Below are positions 6,339 to 8,360 of a stretch of DNA of 8,360 bases, one piece after another (the first letter of the stretch is position 1; every line of letters begins with the position of its first letter). The notes beneath the pieces are model-generated. The model was not told where the DNA came from and searched no databases. It saw only the letters and a program-made list of their open reading frames with translations. Source of the DNA: JABCPE02 sp963509715 (GTDB lineage Bacteria > Bacteroidota > Bacteroidia > Flavobacteriales > Weeksellaceae); contig CAUPCB010000048.1 in assembly GCA_963509715.1 (NCBI GenBank), forward strand, positions 1 through 8,360. Reading direction: 5' to 3'. The translations under genes were made by a program, and so were the position numbers.

Positions 6339-6719
6339 ATGGATGAATTTTTGACAAAACTTTTTTCGAAATATCAGGATTTTCCTAGTTTTTTGGATTG
6401 TAGTCCCGTTACTTCTGTCCATGATTTAGGCACGATGGGGGAAACGCTGTTAAACTTGGCGGTTAATTCTCAGTCTAAGGAAGATGTTATTTTGCTGATA
6501 AAAAACGGAGCAAATGTAAATCAGCAGGGAGAACTGAATTTTACTCCTATCCAAAACGCCTGTATTCATGGGAATCTTGATATTATTGAAATTCTTTTAG
6601 AAAATGGCGCTGAAATAAGTGTGAAAAATGACTTTGGGTATGATGCAAAACACTATGCCACAGAAGAATATCACGATAAGAATAAATCCAAAGAGATAAT
6701 GAGTCTGCTAAAAAGATAA
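6339..6719 (+). CDS. Small ankyrin-repeat protein
   Basis: The 126-residue product has two clear ankyrin repeats and one degenerate one. Repeat 1 covers about residues 34-66 (GETLLNLAV ... LLIKNGANVN), repeat 2 about 67-98 (NFTPIQNACIHGNLDIIEILLENGAEI) and a partial third 99-126 (GYDAKHYA). The first 33 residues may form a capping region. There is no signal peptide, so a cytosolic protein-binding role is likely. I chose the ATG at 6339 over an in-frame TTG at 6330 that would add three residues; both are possible, and an A-rich stretch precedes the ATG. The stop overlaps the next start as TAATG, indicating coupling with the 106-residue protein. Small stand-alone ankyrin proteins in Bacteroidota are often found in immunity arrays of polymorphic toxins, but the partner is not identifiable here. 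Confidence 0.85.
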   Translation: MDEFLTKLFSKYQDFPSFLDCSPVTSVHDLGTMGETLLNLAVNSQSKEDVILLIKNGANVNQQGELNFTPIQNACIHGNLDIIEILLENGAEISVKNDFGYDAKHYATEEYHDKNKSKEIMSLLKR

Positions 6720-7039
6720 TGAACAACCATATAGAAGATTTAAGAAAGAAACTGAACGAGCATAATTGGGAAGTTTCAGAGGAGCTGGAAGGAAACGAGC
6801 TGGATATATCGGGATATTGGGTAATCAATCAGCTGTATGAACCGAATAAATCGCTTACTTTGGGTTTTGAAGGAATGGATGATTTGAAAGTTTTACCAAT
6901 GGAAAAGAGTTATGCTTGTTTCTTGTCCGAAAAGCCCTCTGTATCGCTATATTTTTCTAAAAATAATCCTAAAATGTGGAAAAAGAATTTGGAGGAATTT
7001 GTTTTGAATTTAAATTCCGTTATTTTTGACAAAATTTAG
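6719..7039 (+). CDS. Conserved-looking small protein of unknown function
   Basis: I cannot assign a family to this 106-residue protein. It begins with an amphipathic helix (about 4-16), continues with beta-prone stretches GYWVINQLY (32-40), SLTLGF (45-50), SYACFL (64-69) and SVSLYFS (74-80), and ends with a helix that includes Trp87 (MWKKNLEEFVLNLNSVI, 86-102). Such an alpha-beta-alpha layout is common in small immunity and chaperone-like proteins. It has no signal peptide and no membrane segment. It starts inside the ankyrin gene's stop codon (TAATG) and ends 3 bp before the asparaginase start, so all three should be co-transcribed. Its tight coupling to the ankyrin gene argues for a joint role; immunity is only a guess. 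Confidence 0.82.
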   Translation: MNNHIEDLRKKLNEHNWEVSEELEGNELDISGYWVINQLYEPNKSLTLGFEGMDDLKVLPMEKSYACFLSEKPSVSLYFSKNNPKMWKKNLEEFVLNLNSVIFDKI

Positions 7040-7042
7040 CCC

Positions 7043-8062
7043 ATGAAAAGAAAAGTTCTGATTATCTACACAGGCGGCACCATCGGGATGGAAAAAGACT
7101 ACAACACAGGAAGTCTCAAGCCCTTTGATTTTGATTTGATTTTTGATAAATTACCCGAAATCAAGTTGCTGGACTGCGATACTTACATTCATTCGTTTTC
7201 GCCGCCATTGGACAGCTCGGATATAGGCCCTGAAAAATGGAGAGCGATAGCAGAAGTGATAGAGGCTGAGTATGAAAAATACGATGGTTTTCTCATTCTG
7301 CACGGCACAGATACGATGGCTTACACCTCTTCGGCGCTGAGTTTTATGCTGAAAGGACTGCGTAAACCAGTGATTTTGACAGGATCTCAGTTGCCAATAG
7401 GCGACCTGCGTACAGATGCCAAAGAAAACCTACTGACGAGCCTTTACTATGCAAGTTTGTACAAAGAAAATGAGGCAGTTATTCAGGAAGTGGCTTTGTA
7501 TTTTGAGCATCAGCTCCTGCGCGGAAATAGAAGTATAAAATACAGTTCGGAAAATTTTGATGCCTTCCAAAGCCCTAATTATCCTATTTTGGGCAAGTCT
7601 GGCGTGTTTTTAAACATTAAAGAAAGTTATCTCTTCCGCCCTCAGCAGGATGAAAAGTTTTCTGTGGATTATCATCTGAGTACCAGTGTGCATTTGTGCA
7701 GGATTTTTCCAGGGATGAATTTGGAATATTTACTAAAAATAGATGCTGTAAAGGTTTTGATTATCCAAGTTTTTGGGTCAGGGACGATTTTCGGAGATGC
7801 TGGAACGCTGGAAATTTTGCAGAAAATACGCAACAAAAATATAGATATCGTGGTCATAAGCCAGTGTCCATCGGGTGGCGTGAGTTTAGGAAAGTATGAA
7901 AACAGCAATGTTTTTTCTAAAATCAATGCTATCAGCGGAGGAGATATCACCATAGAAAGTGCTTTGACAAAGGCGATGCATCTGATAGACAATCCTAAAT
8001 ATGCAGGAAGTTTTTCCCAGCAGTTTTCTAAAAATTTGAGGGGGGAGATGTCTTGTAATTAA
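7043..8062 (+). CDS. ansA: Type I (cytoplasmic) L-asparaginase
   Basis: This 339-residue enzyme hydrolyses L-asparagine to aspartate and ammonia. Motifs of the asparaginase/glutaminase family are intact: TGGTIGM at 10-16 with nucleophile-candidate Thr13, HGTDTMAYT at 87-95 with Thr89-Asp90 of the second catalytic triad, TGSQLPIGDLRTDAKEN at 113-129, and LRGNRSIK at 159-166 with Lys166 in the position of the catalytic lysine of Escherichia coli AnsA. There is no signal peptide, and the length matches type I enzymes (about 335-340), as opposed to secreted type II enzymes. It lies 3 bp after the unknown 106-residue gene and is probably read from the same transcript, though nothing links asparagine use to those genes. 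The codons at its 3' end overlap the -33 element of the tRNA-Ser promoter. G+C is about 50% in a sampled row, in keeping with a core gene. Confidence 0.95.
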   Translation: MKRKVLIIYTGGTIGMEKDYNTGSLKPFDFDLIFDKLPEIKLLDCDTYIHSFSPPLDSSDIGPEKWRAIAEVIEAEYEKYDGFLILHGTDTMAYTSSALSFMLKGLRKPVILTGSQLPIGDLRTDAKENLLTSLYYASLYKENEAVIQEVALYFEHQLLRGNRSIKYSSENFDAFQSPNYPILGKSGVFLNIKESYLFRPQQDEKFSVDYHLSTSVHLCRIFPGMNLEYLLKIDAVKVLIIQVFGSGTIFGDAGTLEILQKIRNKNIDIVVISQCPSGGVSLGKYENSNVFSKINAISGGDITIESALTKAMHLIDNPKYAGSFSQQFSKNLRGEMSCN

Positions 8063-8081
8063 AAATTATTTTATACATTTG
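8053..8081 (+). promoter_or_regulatory. Promoter of tRNA-Ser
   Basis: TACATTTG at 8074-8081 is a perfect match to the Bacteroidota -7 consensus TAnnTTTG. A TTG at 8053-8055, inside the last codons of the asparaginase gene, lies 18 bases upstream as a -33 element. The mature tRNA begins 11 bases after the -7 element, which leaves only a few bases of 5' leader. Confidence 0.85.
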
Positions 8082-8091
8082 CAAAATTAAT

Positions 8092-8178
8092 AGAAAGGTG
8101 CTCGAGTGGTTGAAGAGGCCACCCTGGAAAGGTGGTATACGGGTAACCGTATCGAGGGTTCGAATCCCTTCCTTTCTG
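8092..8178 (+). tRNA. tRNA-Ser, anticodon GGA
   Basis: The 87-nt cloverleaf can be drawn by hand: acceptor arms AGAAAGG (8092-8098) and CCTTTCT (8171-8177), D stem CTC/GAG, anticodon stem CCACC (8119-8123) with GGTGG (8131-8135), loop CTGGAAA with anticodon GGA at 8126-8128, a long class II variable arm (TACGG/CCGTA) typical of serine tRNAs, and T arm GAGGG-TTCGAAT-CCCTT (one G-U pair). The discriminator is G8178, as expected for serine. The full 3' CCA is not encoded, because only CA follows the discriminator. It reads UCC and UCU codons. Confidence 0.97.
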
Positions 8179-8183
8179 CATAG

Positions 8184-8210
8184 GTAAGATATTGATTTAT
8201 AATATCTTAC
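8184..8210 (+). repeat. Perfect 10-bp inverted repeat just after tRNA-Ser
   Basis: GTAAGATATT (8184-8193) and AATATCTTAC (8201-8210) are perfect reverse complements around a 7-base loop. No U-run follows, so it is not a classical terminator. It starts six bases after the tRNA and could guide 3' end processing of the tRNA precursor, act as a protein-binding palindrome, or be chance in AT-rich DNA. Confidence 0.7.
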
Positions 8211-8224
8211 AGAAATAAGAAACT

Positions 8225-8261
8225 AAAAAAGGACTTACAATCATTGTAAAGTCCTTTTTTT
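8225..8261 (+). terminator. Strong intrinsic terminator after tRNA-Ser, probably bidirectional
   Basis: The arms AAAAAAGGACTT-ACAA (8225-8240) and TTGT-A-AAGTCCTTTTTT (8244-8260) pair with a single bulged base around the loop TCA. A T-run follows the right arm and an A-run precedes the left arm, so it can end transcripts on both strands. It ends the tRNA-Ser unit and would also serve a minus-strand gene entering from the right. Confidence 0.9.
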
Positions 8262-8292
8262 ATGCAGTTTACATTCAAATTATTTATAATAA

Positions 8293-8360
8293 TTAACAAA
8301 CTATATATCCCCTTATCAGAAGTACACCGAGCATTTCGCTGATGGCTCTTCTAAAGACAT
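8293..8360 (-). CDS. Possible C-terminal tail of a minus-strand gene running off the window
   Basis: One minus-strand frame stays open from the window edge for 21 full codons and then ends in TAA (complement of 8293-8295), giving a tail VFRRAISEMLGVLLIRGYIVC that reads like real protein. The convergent position behind a bidirectional terminator supports a gene ending here. Against it, the stretch is very short, a second minus-strand frame also stays open for about 14 codons to a TGA, and I recognise neither tail. Confidence 0.3.
   Translation of the reverse strand, partial: VFRRAISEMLGVLLIRGYIVC

Noticed and set aside
7672..7992. Minus-strand open frame of 106 codons inside the asparaginase gene
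   Set aside because: It is the antisense of a conserved enzyme with intact motifs. Long antisense frames are common opposite such genes and this one shows no family feature.
8298..8360. Plus-strand open frame at the right edge (NYISPYQKYTEHF...)
   Set aside because: A stop lies just upstream and there is no start codon. The minus-strand reading is a better, though still weak, candidate.
1..8360. CRISPR arrays, insertion sequences, integrases, rRNA genes
   Set aside because: I found no regularly spaced repeats, no transposase or recombinase motifs, no terminal inverted repeats with target duplications and no rRNA-like sequence.

Overview
The window reads as chromosomal DNA of a member of the Bacteroidota, most likely class Flavobacteriia and perhaps a Chryseobacterium-like member of the Weeksellaceae (the genus is a guess). 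The evidence is AT-rich DNA, A-rich tracts rather than Shine-Dalgarno sites before start codons, a consensus TAnnTTTG promoter before the tRNA, and the protein types. All complete protein genes are on the plus strand.

Region 1 (1-2564) is a compact operon. It holds the C-terminal membrane end of a GT2 polyprenyl-phosphate-type glycosyltransferase (cut by the window edge), a secreted transthyretin-like 5-hydroxyisourate hydrolase, a NodB-type polysaccharide deacetylase and a GT-B (GT4-like) glycosyltransferase. The last two share a TAATG stop/start. Apart from the hydrolase, which looks out of place, the content suggests surface glycan or lipid-linked sugar synthesis.

Region 2 (2565-3681) holds two very AT-rich, separately spaced small genes: an acidic all-helical protein of unknown family and a SUKH/SMI1-KNR4 protein. 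This looks like orphan polymorphic-toxin immunity cargo, because no toxin gene is visible here.

Region 3 (3682-3965) has no ordinary protein gene. It contains a probable promoter followed by a two-stem hairpin with a U-tract. This is either a free-standing small RNA of about 90 nt or a transcription attenuator in the leader of the next gene, and it is the most interesting non-coding signal in the window.

Region 4 (3966-8062) is a tightly packed gene set: a 772-residue protein combining a C-x-H/C-x2-C zinc site with a C-terminal TerD-like domain (resembling the MXAN_6230/SCO0854 RING-domain family), a small ankyrin-repeat protein, an unknown 106-residue protein overlapping it by TAATG, and a type I cytoplasmic L-asparaginase. 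The ankyrin and 106-residue pair may again be immunity-like cargo.

Region 5 (8063-8360) carries tRNA-Ser(GGA) with its own promoter, a perfect 10-bp hairpin, a strong probably bidirectional terminator, and possibly the tail of a minus-strand gene running off the right edge. No CRISPR array, insertion sequence, integrase or rRNA was seen.
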